Part shown: in pieces, positions 50,611-59,499 of the stretch
Layout: each line of letters starts with the position of its first letter
Position numbering within the stretch: position 1 is the stretch's first letter
From: Nonomuraea jiangxiensis
GTDB taxonomy: Bacteria; Actinomycetota; Actinomycetes; Streptosporangiales; Streptosporangiaceae
Direction: 5' to 3'
DNA: 64,000 bases
Assembly (NCBI RefSeq): GCF_900099965.1
Contig: NZ_FNDJ01000005.1
Location: 1 to 64,000, forward strand
The notes under the pieces: generated by a model
Database searches by the model: none
What the model was told of the DNA's origin: nothing
What the model saw: the letters and a program-made list of their open reading frames with translations, nothing else
Translations under genes and position numbers: made by a program

Positions 50611-53327
50611 CTGAGCTCCACGAGGGCGGCGAGTTCGGCGTCGGTCAGCTCGGTGAGGGCGGCCTCGCCACCGGCGAGCACGGCTTCGGCGAGCGAGCGC
50701 TTGGCGGCCAGCATGCCGGCGATGCGGTCCTCGATCGTGCCCTCGGTGATCAGGCGGTGCACCTGGACGGGTCTGGTCTGGCCGATGCGGTAGGCGCGGT
50801 CGGTGGCCTGGTCCTCGACGGCGGGGTTCCACCAGCGGTCGTAGTGGATGACGTGATCGGCGCGGGTGAGGTTCAGGCCGGTGCCGGCGGCCTTGAGCGA
50901 GAGCAGGAACACCGGCGCCCGCCCGTCCTGGAAACGCTGGACCATCTCCTCGCGGCGGGGGACCGGGGTGCCGCCGTGCAGCAGCTGGGTGGCCACGCCC
51001 CGGGCGGACAGGTGGCGTTCCAGCAGCCGGGCCATGGCGACGTACTGGGTGAAGACCAGCACCGCGCCGTCCTCGGCGAGGATCGTGTCGACGAGCTCGT
51101 CGAGCAGCTCCAGCTTGCCCGAGCGGCCGGTCAGGCGCGGGGCGCTCTCGTGCAGGTATTGGGCGGGGTGGTTGCAGATCTGCTTGAGCCCGGTCAGCAG
51201 CTTGACGATGAGGCCGCGCCTGGCCATGCCGTGGGCGTCGGCGATCTGGGCCATGCTCTCGCGCACGACCGCCTCGTACAGGCCGGCCTGCTCGGTGGTG
51301 AGCGCGACCGGCCGGTCGGTCTCGGTCTTGGGCGGCAGCTCCGGCGCGATGCCGGGGTCGCTCTTGCGGCGGCGCAGCAGGAACGGCCCCACCAGCCGGG
51401 ACAGCCGCTCGGCCGCCTGACTGTCGCCGGATTCGACGGGTTTGGCCCAGCGTGCCCTGAACCTGGCGAGCGGGCCCAGCAGTCCGGGCGTGGTCCAGTC
51501 GAGGATGGCCCACAGCTCCGACAGGTTGTTCTCCACCGGGGTGCCGGTCAGGGCGACCCGGGCGGCGGCGGGGATCTCGCGCAGGGCTTGGGCGGTGCCG
51601 GAGGCGGGGTTCTTGACGTGCTGGGCCTCGTCGGCCACCAGCAGGCCCCACGGGCAGGTCGCCAGCCGGGCCGCGTCCAGTCGCATGGTGCCGTACGTCG
51701 TCAGCACGAACCCCTCCGCCTCCTCCGGCAGGGTGCGGCCGGTGCCGTGGTAACGGCGCACGGGCACGCCGGGCGCGAACCGGTTGATCTCCCGCTCCCA
51801 GTTGCCCAGCAGCGAGGCCGGGCACACCACGAGCGCCGGGCCGGTGCCGGCGCGGTGCAGGTGCAGCGCGATGAGCGTGATCGTCTTGCCCAGGCCCATG
51901 TCGTCGGCCAGGCAGCCGCCGAGCCCGAGCGAGGTCATCCTGGCCAGCCAGCGCAGCCCGGCGAGCTGGTAGTCGCGCAGCGTGGCGGCCAGGCCGGGGG
52001 GCGCGGGCACGTCCTCCGGGTCGGTCAGGCGTTCGCGCAGGTCGCGCAGCCAGTCGGTGGGCTCTGCGGTGATCTGCTCGCCGTCGACCTCGATGGTGCC
52101 GGTCAGGGCGGCGCCGAGGGCTTCGAGCCCGGTCAGGGGTTTGAGGTCGCGCTGGCGGGCCTTGCGGGCCAGGTCGGGGTCGATGAGCACCCACTGGTCG
52201 CGCAGCCGTACGACGGGGCGGTGGGCCTCGGCGAGCTGGTCCATCTCCGCGGCGGTCAGGCGCTCACCGCCGAGGGCGAGCTGCCAGTCGAAGCTGGTCA
52301 GGTGCTGGCCGCCGAGGAATTTCGGCAGGTCGGAGGGGGCGCTGTCGCGCTCGCCGATGACGGCGCGGGCGCTCAGGCCGCGGACCAGCGCCCTGGGCCA
52401 GTGCACCTCGACACCGGCGGCGGCCAGCCGCTCGGCGGCGCCGGCGAGGAGGTCCTCGACGTCGCCGTCGGTCAGGGCGAGTTCGTCCGGCACGGCGCTG
52501 TCGAGCAGCGGTTCCAGGCGGGGCCAGACGCGGGCGGCGCGGCGCACGGCCAGCGTCGCCTCGATCCTGGCGCCGGCGCCGAGGCCGGGGTCGTGCCCGC
52601 GCCACAGGTCGGCGGCGTCGACCACGAGGGAGGGGTCGGCCAGGCTGTGCAGCTGGACGATCGCCCGGAAGTCGGCGGCGGCCAGGTCGTCGGCCTCCAG
52701 GCGGAGCGAGAGCCGCACCCCGGAGTCGAGGCCGGCCGACACCTCCTCGGCCCAGCGGCGCAGGTGCGGCACCTTGACGGGCTCGGCGGCGGCGTAGGCG
52801 GTGGTGCCGGTGGCGCGCACGGCGCCGGGGGAACGCGGCATGGTGTCGGCGACGGCGTCGAGGAAGGCCCGGACGAGCGGCTCGGCGTCGGGCAGCCGTG
52901 CCTCCCCGTCCGGCACGGGGCCGACGGGGATGGCGCGGGCCGTGGCGGGCATGGCACCGGCCAGGTCGCGGACGCGCTGGACGTCGGCGGTGTCCAGCGG
53001 CCCGGCCCGCCAGGCGTCGTGTTCGGCCTCCGTCACGCCGGGCAGCACGCGCCCCCGGGTGACGAGCTGCAGGCCCAGCAGCGCCGCCGCGCCCCAGAAA
53101 CGCGCCGCCGGGTGGGCGGCGGGGTCGGTGCGTGCCCGGGCCAGCGCCGCCACCGCCTCGCCCACGGGCACGAGGGTGGCCGCGGTCTCGCGGGTGCCCC
53201 CGTGCTCGGTGGCCACGGTCACGACGGCCTCGCCCGCGGGGTCGAGGAAGGCCACGCGCCCGGAACGGGGCGGGTCGCCGGGTTGGAAGATCGCCGGGTG
53301 CCGGGCCAGATCCGTGGTGAGCCTCAC
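50607..53327 (-). CDS. SNF2-family DEAD/DEAH-type helicase (SWI2/SNF2 ATPase)
   Basis: 906 residues from GTG 53327. The N-terminal ~430 residues are the bacterial SNF2-associated region (including ALTGLEALGAALTGTI-like stretch). The ATPase has motif I DDMGLGKTITLIALH, II VADEAQHVKNP, III LTGTPVENNLSELWAI, IV-VI VFTQYVAMARLLERHL, LLSLKAAGTGLNLTRADHVIHYDRWWNPAVEDQATDRAYRIGQ. It translocates on double-stranded DNA and may remodel protein-DNA complexes. The start was chosen for MRLTTDLARHPAIFQPG; a Met at 53393 is in frame but would put the 17-bp palindrome (53329-53345) inside the gene. It is coupled to the SWIM gene. Confidence 0.92.
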   Translation of the reverse strand: MRLTTDLARHPAIFQPGDPPRSGRVAFLDPAGEAVVTVATEHGGTRETAATLVPVGEAVAALARARTDPAAHPAARFWGAAALLGLQLVTRGRVLPGVTEAEHDAWRAGPLDTADVQRVRDLAGAMPATARAIPVGPVPDGEARLPDAEPLVRAFLDAVADTMPRSPGAVRATGTTAYAAAEPVKVPHLRRWAEEVSAGLDSGVRLSLRLEADDLAAADFRAIVQLHSLADPSLVVDAADLWRGHDPGLGAGARIEATLAVRRAARVWPRLEPLLDSAVPDELALTDGDVEDLLAGAAERLAAAGVEVHWPRALVRGLSARAVIGERDSAPSDLPKFLGGQHLTSFDWQLALGGERLTAAEMDQLAEAHRPVVRLRDQWVLIDPDLARKARQRDLKPLTGLEALGAALTGTIEVDGEQITAEPTDWLRDLRERLTDPEDVPAPPGLAATLRDYQLAGLRWLARMTSLGLGGCLADDMGLGKTITLIALHLHRAGTGPALVVCPASLLGNWEREINRFAPGVPVRRYHGTGRTLPEEAEGFVLTTYGTMRLDAARLATCPWGLLVADEAQHVKNPASGTAQALREIPAAARVALTGTPVENNLSELWAILDWTTPGLLGPLARFRARWAKPVESGDSQAAERLSRLVGPFLLRRRKSDPGIAPELPPKTETDRPVALTTEQAGLYEAVVRESMAQIADAHGMARRGLIVKLLTGLKQICNHPAQYLHESAPRLTGRSGKLELLDELVDTILAEDGAVLVFTQYVAMARLLERHLSARGVATQLLHGGTPVPRREEMVQRFQDGRAPVFLLSLKAAGTGLNLTRADHVIHYDRWWNPAVEDQATDRAYRIGQTRPVQVHRLITEGTIEDRIAGMLAAKRSLAEAVLAGGEAALTELTDAELAALVELR

Positions 53328-53328
53328 G

Positions 53329-53345
53329 ACCGTACAGTGTACGGT
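53329..53345. promoter_or_regulatory. 17-bp palindrome at the SNF2 start
   Basis: ACCGTACAGTGTACGGT (53329-53345) has perfect 8-bp arms around one base and ends two bases before the GTG start of the SNF2 gene, in the 102-base divergent gap with the DedA gene. It could be an operator that would block a leaderless transcript. It is not a typical actinobacterial LexA box. Confidence 0.55.
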
Positions 53346-53429
53346 ACGATGTGGGTGGGGTTTACCGCAGCACGCTTCGGGCAGCCACCTCATTCACGCG
53401 CACTTCCGATCTTCCATAGCCTTGGAACC

Positions 53430-54047
53430 ATGACTGACTGGCTCGTAGGACTGATGGAGACCCTCGGGGCCCCTGGGGCGGGGCTCGCGATCGCGTTAGA
53501 AAACCTGTTCCCGCCCCTGCCGAGCGAGGTGATCCTGCCCATGGCCGGCTTCACGGCCAGCCAGGGCGACATGGACCTGCTGGACGTGCTGGTCTGCACG
53601 ACGCTCGGCTCCGTCGTCGGCGCGCTGGCGCTCTACTGGGTGGGCGCGCTGCTCGGCCGCGAGCGCACCCTGGCCATCGCCGCCAAGCTCCCCCTGGTCA
53701 AGGTCTCCGACATCGAGAAGACCGAGGCCTGGTTCCAGCGCCACGGCCGTATGACCGTCTTCTTCGGCCGGATGATCCCCATCTTCCGCAGCCTGATCTC
53801 CGTCCCGGCGGGCGTCGAACGCATGCCGCTCCCCATGTTCACGCTCCTGACTACGGCCGGCAGCCTGATCTGGAACACCGCCTTCGTCCTGGCCGGATAC
53901 TTTCTGGGAGAGAACTGGGAGCTCGTGGAGGGCTACGTCGGCATCGGCACCAACGTCGTGATCGGCCTGGTGGTGCTGGCGGTCGTGGTGTTCGTCGTGG
54001 TCCGGCTGTCGGAGAAGCGCAAGGGGAGGCATGCGGCTCGCCGCTGA
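53430..54047 (+). CDS. DedA-family membrane protein
   Basis: 205 residues. DedA/SNARE-associated pattern: ALENLFPPLPSEVILPMAGFTASQG, VGALALYWVGALLGRE, WFQRHGRMTVFFGRMIPIFRSLISVPAGVERMPLPMFTLLTTAGSLIWNTAFVLAGYFLG (the FGRxIPxxRxxxSxPAG motif with its arginines). Family members are flippases or transporters for lipids (undecaprenyl phosphate, PE) and affect envelope and drug sensitivity. It overlaps the histidine kinase start by 17 bases, so it is in one operon with the two-component system. Confidence 0.93.
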   Translation: MTDWLVGLMETLGAPGAGLAIALENLFPPLPSEVILPMAGFTASQGDMDLLDVLVCTTLGSVVGALALYWVGALLGRERTLAIAAKLPLVKVSDIEKTEAWFQRHGRMTVFFGRMIPIFRSLISVPAGVERMPLPMFTLLTTAGSLIWNTAFVLAGYFLGENWELVEGYVGIGTNVVIGLVVLAVVVFVVVRLSEKRKGRHAARR

Positions 54048-55131
54048 GGGGCTGAGGCTGCTGGGCGCGGTGGCGCTCGGCGCGCTCACCGCGCTCGCCG
54101 GGCTGGTGTTCCTGCTGCTGGTGCTGCCGTTCCTCGGCAATCCGAACGTCGGCGCGACCGCCCGGCGGCTGGCCCGCCTGGAGGCGCGCCGCCTGCGCCT
54201 GGACCGTGCCACCCTCGACGCCCTGACCGGCGACGACAACCGGCCGCTGGGCTATCTGGCCGCCCGCGCGGGCCTGGGCGTGCTCGGCGGGCTAGTGATC
54301 GTGGTGCTCGTGTACGGGGTGGGCACCGGGGCGGGGCTGGCCGCGGCGTGGGTGCGGGGCGAGCCGTTCGACGGGATGAGGCCGACGGTCCCCTTGGCGG
54401 CCTACCTCCTCGTCGTGGGAATCCTCGTGCTGTTCCTGGTTCTGTCGGGCGTGGCGGGGGTGCATGCCCTGGAACGCCGCCTCGCCACCCGCATGCTCGG
54501 CCCCGACCCGACCGAGGCGCTGCGCCACCGGATCGCCGAACTGGCCGAGAGCCGCGCCGGCGTGGTGACCGCGGTCGACGCCGAGCGCCGCAGGATCGAA
54601 CGCGACCTGCACGACGGGCTGCAGCAACGCCTGGTGGCGCTGTCGATGCTGGTCGGGCGGGCCAAGCGGGGCCGGGCCGAGCTGCTGGAACAGGCCCACC
54701 TGGAGGCGCAGCAGGCGCTGGCCGAGCTGCGCGAGGTGGCCTGGCGGGTCTACCCGAGCGGGCTGGACTCCCTCGGTCTTGGCGAGGCCCTGGCCGGGGT
54801 GGCCGAACGCGCCGGCGTACCGGTCAAGGTGACCTGCGACCTGCCGCGCCGGCCGCCGACGGCGGTGGAGACGGCGGCGTACTTCGTGGTGTGCGAGGCG
54901 GTCACCAACGCCGCCAAACACGCGGGCGCCGGCCTCATCACCGTCGAGGTGCGCGAGCGGGACGGCGGGGTGGACGTCCGGGTGCGCGACGACGGTCCCG
55001 GCGGCGCCGATCCCGCCGGGGGCGGCCTGTCGGGGCTGGCCAGGAGGGTGGCCGCGCTGGACGGGCGGTTCGAGGTGGACAGCCCGCCGGGCGGGCCGAC
55101 GACGATCGTGGCGGTGCTGCCGTGCGGGTGA
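54031..55131 (+). CDS. Sensor histidine kinase (HisKA_3, NarL/DesK-type)
   Basis: 366 residues. Three membrane segments (about 10-36, 82-108, 121-145) precede a HisKA_3 dimerisation helix with His194 in RRIERDLHDGLQQRLVALSMLV. The HATPase has N-box CEAVTNAAKHAGAG and G-box VRDDGPGGADPAGGGLSGLARRVAALDGRFEV. There is no extracellular sensor domain of size, so the signal is probably sensed in the membrane. It overlaps both DedA (17 bases) and the response regulator (10 bases), suggesting that DedA is part of the sensing or output module. Confidence 0.93.
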   Translation: MRLAAEGLRLLGAVALGALTALAGLVFLLLVLPFLGNPNVGATARRLARLEARRLRLDRATLDALTGDDNRPLGYLAARAGLGVLGGLVIVVLVYGVGTGAGLAAAWVRGEPFDGMRPTVPLAAYLLVVGILVLFLVLSGVAGVHALERRLATRMLGPDPTEALRHRIAELAESRAGVVTAVDAERRRIERDLHDGLQQRLVALSMLVGRAKRGRAELLEQAHLEAQQALAELREVAWRVYPSGLDSLGLGEALAGVAERAGVPVKVTCDLPRRPPTAVETAAYFVVCEAVTNAAKHAGAGLITVEVRERDGGVDVRVRDDGPGGADPAGGGLSGLARRVAALDGRFEVDSPPGGPTTIVAVLPCG

Positions 55132-55766
55132 TCCTGGCCGAGGACTCCACGCTGCTGCGCGAGGGCCTGGTACGGCTGCTGGCGGAGGAGGGTCACGAGG
55201 TGGCGGCCGCGGTGGGCGACGCCGGGGCGCTGGTGTCGGCGGTGGCCGCGCACGAGCCGGACGTCGTCGTGGTCGACGTACGCATGCCGCCGACCCACAC
55301 CGACGAGGGGCTGCGGGCCGCGCTGGAGATCCGGCGGCGCTGGCCCGCGGTCAGGGTGCTGGTGCTGTCGCAGTACGTGGAGAAGCGCTACGCCGCCGAG
55401 TTGATGGGCGGCGACATCGAGGGGGTCGGCTACCTGCTGAAGGACCGGGTGGCGCAGGTCGGCGACTTCCTGGACGCGCTGGAGCGGGTGGGCGCCGGGG
55501 GAGCGGCGTTCGATCCCGAGGTGGTGCGCCAGCTTCTGGCCCGCACCAGCCACGTGGACCCGCTGGCCCGGCTGACCATGCGCGAGCGGGAGGTGCTGGA
55601 GCGGATGGCGCAGGGCCTGACCAACGCCTCGATCGCGCAGGCCCTGCACGTGTCGCAGAGCGCCGTGGAGAAGCACGTCAACTCGCTCTTCGACAAGCTG
55701 GGCCTGTCCCACTCCACCGGCTACAGCCGCCGCGTCCTGGCCGTGCTGCGCTTCCTGGAGACCTGA
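55122..55766 (+). CDS. LuxR/NarL-family response regulator
   Basis: 214 residues. The receiver has E7-D8, phosphoacceptor D52 in DVVVVDVRMPPTHTDEG and Lys in GYLLKDRV. The LuxR HTH is at about 148-205: LTMREREVLERMAQGLTNASIAQALHVSQSAVEKHVNSLFDKLGL. Start GTG 55122 overlaps the kinase by 10 bases, so the pair is a complete two-component system. Confidence 0.94.
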   Translation: MRVILAEDSTLLREGLVRLLAEEGHEVAAAVGDAGALVSAVAAHEPDVVVVDVRMPPTHTDEGLRAALEIRRRWPAVRVLVLSQYVEKRYAAELMGGDIEGVGYLLKDRVAQVGDFLDALERVGAGGAAFDPEVVRQLLARTSHVDPLARLTMREREVLERMAQGLTNASIAQALHVSQSAVEKHVNSLFDKLGLSHSTGYSRRVLAVLRFLET

Positions 55767-55823
55767 CCCCGGCCGCCCGGGGTATGGGAGTCCGTACATA
55801 CGCAGCAGATCGGGGGTTTTCTG

Positions 55824-56249
55824 GTGAGACCGGTGTACGCGGCCGCGGCCGTGCACGTCCCGGCGCCGCAGGAGCAGGTGTTCGCGCTGATCACCGACTG
55901 GCCCCGGCACCGGGAGTGGATGTTCCTGACCACCGCCCGGCAGGTGGGCAGGGACGGCGTCGAGGCCTTCACCGGGGTGGGGCCGCTCGGCTTCCTGGAC
56001 ACGATGACGATCACCCGGTGGGAGCCGCCGGACCTCGTGTGCGTCACCCACACCGGCCGGGTGGTGCGCGGGCGCGGCGCCATCCGGGTGAGCCCCCGCG
56101 ACGGCGGCAGCCGCGTCGTGTGGGCCGAGGAGCTGTACCTGCCGTTCGGGCCGCTGGGCCGGGCGGTGTGGCCGTTCGCCCGCCCGGTGGGCCTGGCCCT
56201 GCTGCGCCACTCGCTGCGCAAGCTGGCCGCCCTCGCGCACCCCGGCTGA
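55824..56249 (+). CDS. SRPBCC (polyketide cyclase/dehydrase-like) protein
   Basis: 141 residues: AAAVHVPAPQEQVFALITDWPRHREWMFLTTARQV, FTGVGPLGFLDTMTITRWEPPDLVCVTHTGRVVRGRGAIRVSPRDGGSRVVWAEELYLPFGPLGRAVWP. The fold binds hydrophobic ligands; no ligand is indicated. Start GTG 55824 with GGGGG upstream. It is 57 bases after the response regulator and may be in the same transcript. Confidence 0.87.
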   Translation: MRPVYAAAAVHVPAPQEQVFALITDWPRHREWMFLTTARQVGRDGVEAFTGVGPLGFLDTMTITRWEPPDLVCVTHTGRVVRGRGAIRVSPRDGGSRVVWAEELYLPFGPLGRAVWPFARPVGLALLRHSLRKLAALAHPG

Positions 56250-56285
56250 GACGGCCGCCTCCTGGCCCATCGGCCGACCATGGGG

Positions 56286-56987
56286 TCAGCTCGTGTGCGC
56301 GAGCCGCCGGGTGGCGTGCCGGGTGACCGCCGCGGCGAACGCGGAGACCACCGGGTGCGGCCGCCGCCCGTCCCCGGCCAGCTCCGGCTGGAACATCGTG
56401 GCCAGGAAGAACGGGTGCCCGGGCAGCTCGGCCACGCGCACCGTGCCGTCCTCGGCGTGCCCGGAGAACACCATCCCGTGGCGGGCGAGCGTCTGCTTGT
56501 AGTCCTCGTTGAGCCCGTAGGAGCAGATGTAGGCCTCCACGGTGGTGGGCGTGCCGACGATCTGCTCGATCAGTGAGCCGGGCGTCAGCCGTACCAGGCC
56601 CTCGTGCCCGGCCAGCGAGCAGGCCAGCGGCGTGAGCAGGAAGTCGCGCGCGCCTGGCTCGTTCTCGGCGTGCGCCACGTCGAGCCCGCACACGTGCCGC
56701 GCGTACTCCAGCAGCATGTGCTGGAACCCGCCGCACGTGCCGAGGAACGGGATCTTCCCCTCGCGGGCGATCCGCGCGGCCTCCACCGCGCCGGCCTCGT
56801 CGCGGTAGGGGCTGCCGGGCAGCATCCAGATGCCGTCGAACCCCTTTAGGCCGCTCACGTCGGTCGTGGGCATCCAGTACGGGTCGAGCGCGATCCCCTC
56901 CTCCTCCCGCAGGGCCTTGATCAGCATCGGAATCCTGACATGCGAACGAACGCTGGGGGAGCGGTCCCCCACAAGGGCGATTCTCAT
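56286..56987 (-). CDS. Class I glutamine amidotransferase-like protein (CTP-synthase C-terminal-related)
   Basis: 233 residues. The nucleophile loop is FLGTCGGFQHMLLEYARHV with a GTCGG cysteine. The end of the domain reads ATMFQPELAGDG, where glutamine amidotransferases have FHPE: the catalytic His is a Gln. This fits the 'CTP synthase C-terminal region-related' proteins, some of which carry selenocysteine at the nucleophile. No separate synthetase domain is present. Its substrate is unknown; amidase activity is doubtful. It is divergent from the LysR gene with 70 bases between. Confidence 0.85.
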   Translation of the reverse strand: MRIALVGDRSPSVRSHVRIPMLIKALREEEGIALDPYWMPTTDVSGLKGFDGIWMLPGSPYRDEAGAVEAARIAREGKIPFLGTCGGFQHMLLEYARHVCGLDVAHAENEPGARDFLLTPLACSLAGHEGLVRLTPGSLIEQIVGTPTTVEAYICSYGLNEDYKQTLARHGMVFSGHAEDGTVRVAELPGHPFFLATMFQPELAGDGRRPHPVVSAFAAAVTRHATRRLAHTS

Positions 56988-57057
56988 GCCCCCATCGTGA
57001 CGAACCTGACCCGTTAAGCGCCAACGATGAAATCTGTACCTGCTATAAGAGTTGCTG

Positions 57058-57939
57058 ATGGACCCTCATTTGCTGACGACGTTCGTGACGGTGGCCCGGC
57101 ACGGCTCGTTCTCGGCGGCGGCGGCCGAGCTCGGCTACACGCAGTCGGCCGTCTCCCAGCAGATCGCCGCGCTGGAGGCCGACCTGGGGCTGGCGCTGCT
57201 GGGCCGCCGCCCGGTCAAGCCCACGGCGGCGGGCCGGCGGCTGCTGGAGCACGCGGGGCCGCTGCTGCTGCGGCTGCGGGCGGCCCGCGCCGACGTGCTG
57301 CGCGCCGCCGCCGTGCCCGGTCACCGGCTGCGGCTGGCGGCCACCCCGCTGGCGCTCAACCCGGTCCTGGCCATGCGGCTGGCACGGGCGCGTGCCGCGC
57401 AGCCCCGGCTGGAGGTGACGCTGCACACGCGCGGAGCCCAGGAGGTGGCCGCGATGGTCGCCGGGGGCGAGGCGGACCTGGGCCTGGCCGACGGCATCGT
57501 GGCGCCGAGCGACCCGCTGCGGCTGCCGGACACGGGCCCGATCACGACCGTGGGGGTGACGGAGGAAGAGCTGGTGGTGGCCCTGGAGGCGGGGCATCCG
57601 CTGGCGGGGCGGGCGTCGCTGCGGCTGGCGGACCTGGTGGACGCCCGCTGGCTGCAGACTCCGCTGTGCCCGCTGACCCGGCTGCGCGACCTGGTCGGCG
57701 AGGGGTTCCCGGTGGCGCTGGACTACCGGGGCGACGACGTGCGTACGGTGGCCAACCTGGTGGCCGCCGGCCACGGCCTGACCCTGCTGCCGGCCTCCGC
57801 CCTGCCCCCCACCCCCACCGCCATGGCGGCGCGCGGTGTGCCGCTGGGGGCGCCGCGGCTGGTGCACCGGGTCGAGCTGCTGCACGGCGCGCTGCCCCCC
57901 GGCCCGGCCGCCGACCTGGCACACGCGCTGTCGGGCTGA
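57058..57939 (+). CDS. LysR-family transcriptional regulator
   Basis: 293 residues. HTH: LLTTFVTVARHGSFSAAAAELGYTQSAVSQQIAALEADLGLALLGRRPVKPTAAGRRLLEHAGPLLL. The effector domain runs from about 90 to the end (LRLAATPLALNPVLAMRLARARAAQPRLEVTLH, GEADLGLADGI, GLTLLPASALPP). ATG 57058 is preceded by an in-frame TTG at 57052. It is divergent from the GATase1-like gene, a possible target. A T-tailed terminator follows. Confidence 0.92.
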   Translation: MDPHLLTTFVTVARHGSFSAAAAELGYTQSAVSQQIAALEADLGLALLGRRPVKPTAAGRRLLEHAGPLLLRLRAARADVLRAAAVPGHRLRLAATPLALNPVLAMRLARARAAQPRLEVTLHTRGAQEVAAMVAGGEADLGLADGIVAPSDPLRLPDTGPITTVGVTEEELVVALEAGHPLAGRASLRLADLVDARWLQTPLCPLTRLRDLVGEGFPVALDYRGDDVRTVANLVAAGHGLTLLPASALPPTPTAMAARGVPLGAPRLVHRVELLHGALPPGPAADLAHALSG

Positions 57940-58015
57940 GCGCGCCTCGCTCCTCCACGCGGTGCGGCATCGAGGTGCTCTTTCCCGCTCCTCACGAGCA
58001 CCGCTGACCCTGGGC

Positions 58016-58051
58016 CAGGGCCGCCACCGTGACGGGCGGCGGCCCTGTTTT
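58016..58051 (+). terminator. Rho-independent terminator with T-tract
   Basis: CAGGGCCGCC (58016-58025) and GGCGGCCCTG (58038-58047) form a perfect 10-bp stem followed by TTTT (58048-58051). It lies between the LysR gene and the convergent Tat-exported protein gene. Confidence 0.85.
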
Positions 58052-58057
58052 CCGGTG

Positions 58058-59191
58058 CTACTTCCGCAGCACGCCCGTCAGCGGGTCGTAGCGGTAGGTG
58101 CGCGCGCTGGACTCGGCGTGGTCGCGCAGCCCCCTGATCCGGACGTTGAGCACGCCACGGCGTACGCGGTCCTCGGTCGCGATGCGGAGCCACGGCTGCC
58201 CGTCACGCAGCGCGTGGACCTCCTCGACCAGGTCGCCGTCGCGCCCGGCCGCGATCGCGTACCCGGGGCCCTGCGGCGGCTGGATGTCGATGCCGCCGTC
58301 CTCGCGCAGGGTGAGGGTGACGACGAGGTTCCCGCGGCCGCCGTTGGCGTCGCCGACGAAGTCGTACAGCGGGGCCGGGTCGCCGAGGCGGTACTGCAGG
58401 CGGCCCATCCCGGTGACGTCCATGCCGTTGTAGAAGTTGCGGCCCGCCGAGTCGAGCCACAGGTGCGGGTTGTGCGTGGGCGCGTTGAAGTCGGCGCCGG
58501 AGTTGTAGGAGATGTGCCAGTGCGGCGGGTTGTCGGCATGCAGGGTGTTGTTGGTCTCGAAGCCCATCAGCACGAACCGGTGCCCCTTCGCCGCGGCGAC
58601 CTCGACCAGGCCGGAGTCGCGCAGGATCGCGTGCGCCGCGACGAGCTGGTGGACCACGGACTTGACCGGCCCGGCAGGCCACGGCACCGTCGTCCACGGG
58701 CCGGCGACGCGGTCGGGGTCGTTGTGCTCGATCCGCCAGTTCATGCCCGGCGAGACGTCGGGGAAGCTCCAGACCTGGAGCGTCGGCTGGTTCCCACTGG
58801 CCGTCGGCTGCGTCATCGGCAGCGTGAAGGTGAAGGCGTGCCGCTCGCCGGGGATGCCGCGCATCTCCAGCCGCTCCTCCTGGTGGACGACGGCCTCCAC
58901 GCGCGTGTCCGGCCAGCGGACGGTGACCTCGATGCCCTCGGGGTTCCGCGGGCCGCGGACGAAGGTGTAGTACTCCGCCCGGGAGGCCACGGAGTAGTTC
59001 GCGCCCGGCAGGATCTCGTAGCCGGCGGGCAGCACGATCTCGGGCCGGCCGGGTTCGCCGGGCCGGCGGCGTACGACGCGGAAGGCGGCGTAGGCGGGGG
59101 TGTCGGCGTACGCGGCGCCCGGCAGCGCGGCCGCCAGGCCGAGCGCGGGCACGCCGGCGAGCAGGGTTCGCCGGGACAGGGATCCGGACAT
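58058..59191 (-). CDS. Tat-exported protein of unknown function
   Basis: 377 residues. The N terminus is a Tat signal: SGSLSRRTLLAGVPALGLAAALPGAAYA with RR at 7-8 and likely AYA cleavage. The mature part is beta-rich with a central histidine-rich stretch (HRFVLMGFETNNTLHADNPPHWHISYNSGADFNAPTHNPHLWLDSAGRNFYNG) that could bind metal, and a C-terminal REDGGIDIQPPQGPGYAIAAGRDGDLVEEV. I do not recognise the family. It is divergent from the secreted phosphoesterase at 59500, both being extracytoplasmic. ATG 59191 has GAGAGGA upstream. The 308-base gap between them holds promoters but no gene. Confidence 0.8.
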   Translation of the reverse strand: MSGSLSRRTLLAGVPALGLAAALPGAAYADTPAYAAFRVVRRRPGEPGRPEIVLPAGYEILPGANYSVASRAEYYTFVRGPRNPEGIEVTVRWPDTRVEAVVHQEERLEMRGIPGERHAFTFTLPMTQPTASGNQPTLQVWSFPDVSPGMNWRIEHNDPDRVAGPWTTVPWPAGPVKSVVHQLVAAHAILRDSGLVEVAAAKGHRFVLMGFETNNTLHADNPPHWHISYNSGADFNAPTHNPHLWLDSAGRNFYNGMDVTGMGRLQYRLGDPAPLYDFVGDANGGRGNLVVTLTLREDGGIDIQPPQGPGYAIAAGRDGDLVEEVHALRDGQPWLRIATEDRVRRGVLNVRIRGLRDHAESSARTYRYDPLTGVLRK

Positions 59192-59499
59192 GAGGGGTCC
59201 TCTCGGTGGGGGGCTACGCGCGGGGTTTTCTGCCGGTCCATGGGCGGGTGCGCCTTCCATGATCCGCGCCGGGTTGACCGATGACCATCCCGTCCACGAA
59301 CGCCGGGTAAAGACCAACCGTCCTTTCCGCGCCCCTTACTGGAGGTTGTCCGCGCGGTGAGAGATCATCTGCGGGTCGGCCGCCAGATGAGCGGCGTTCT
59401 TCCGCGAAGGGGTCACTGTTCAGGTGCGTCGTAAAAGATCGCGTTTCGCCGGCCCAGGACGGCCGGCGCTTTCCCCGACGATTCATCGGAGAACAGTGC

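Noticed and set aside
50757..53400. A very long plus-strand open frame opposite the SNF2 helicase
   Set aside because: It is Gly/Ala/Val/His-rich low-complexity translation typical of the antisense of a high-GC gene; the minus strand encodes a full set of helicase motifs. Only its last part (53430-54047) is a real gene, DedA.
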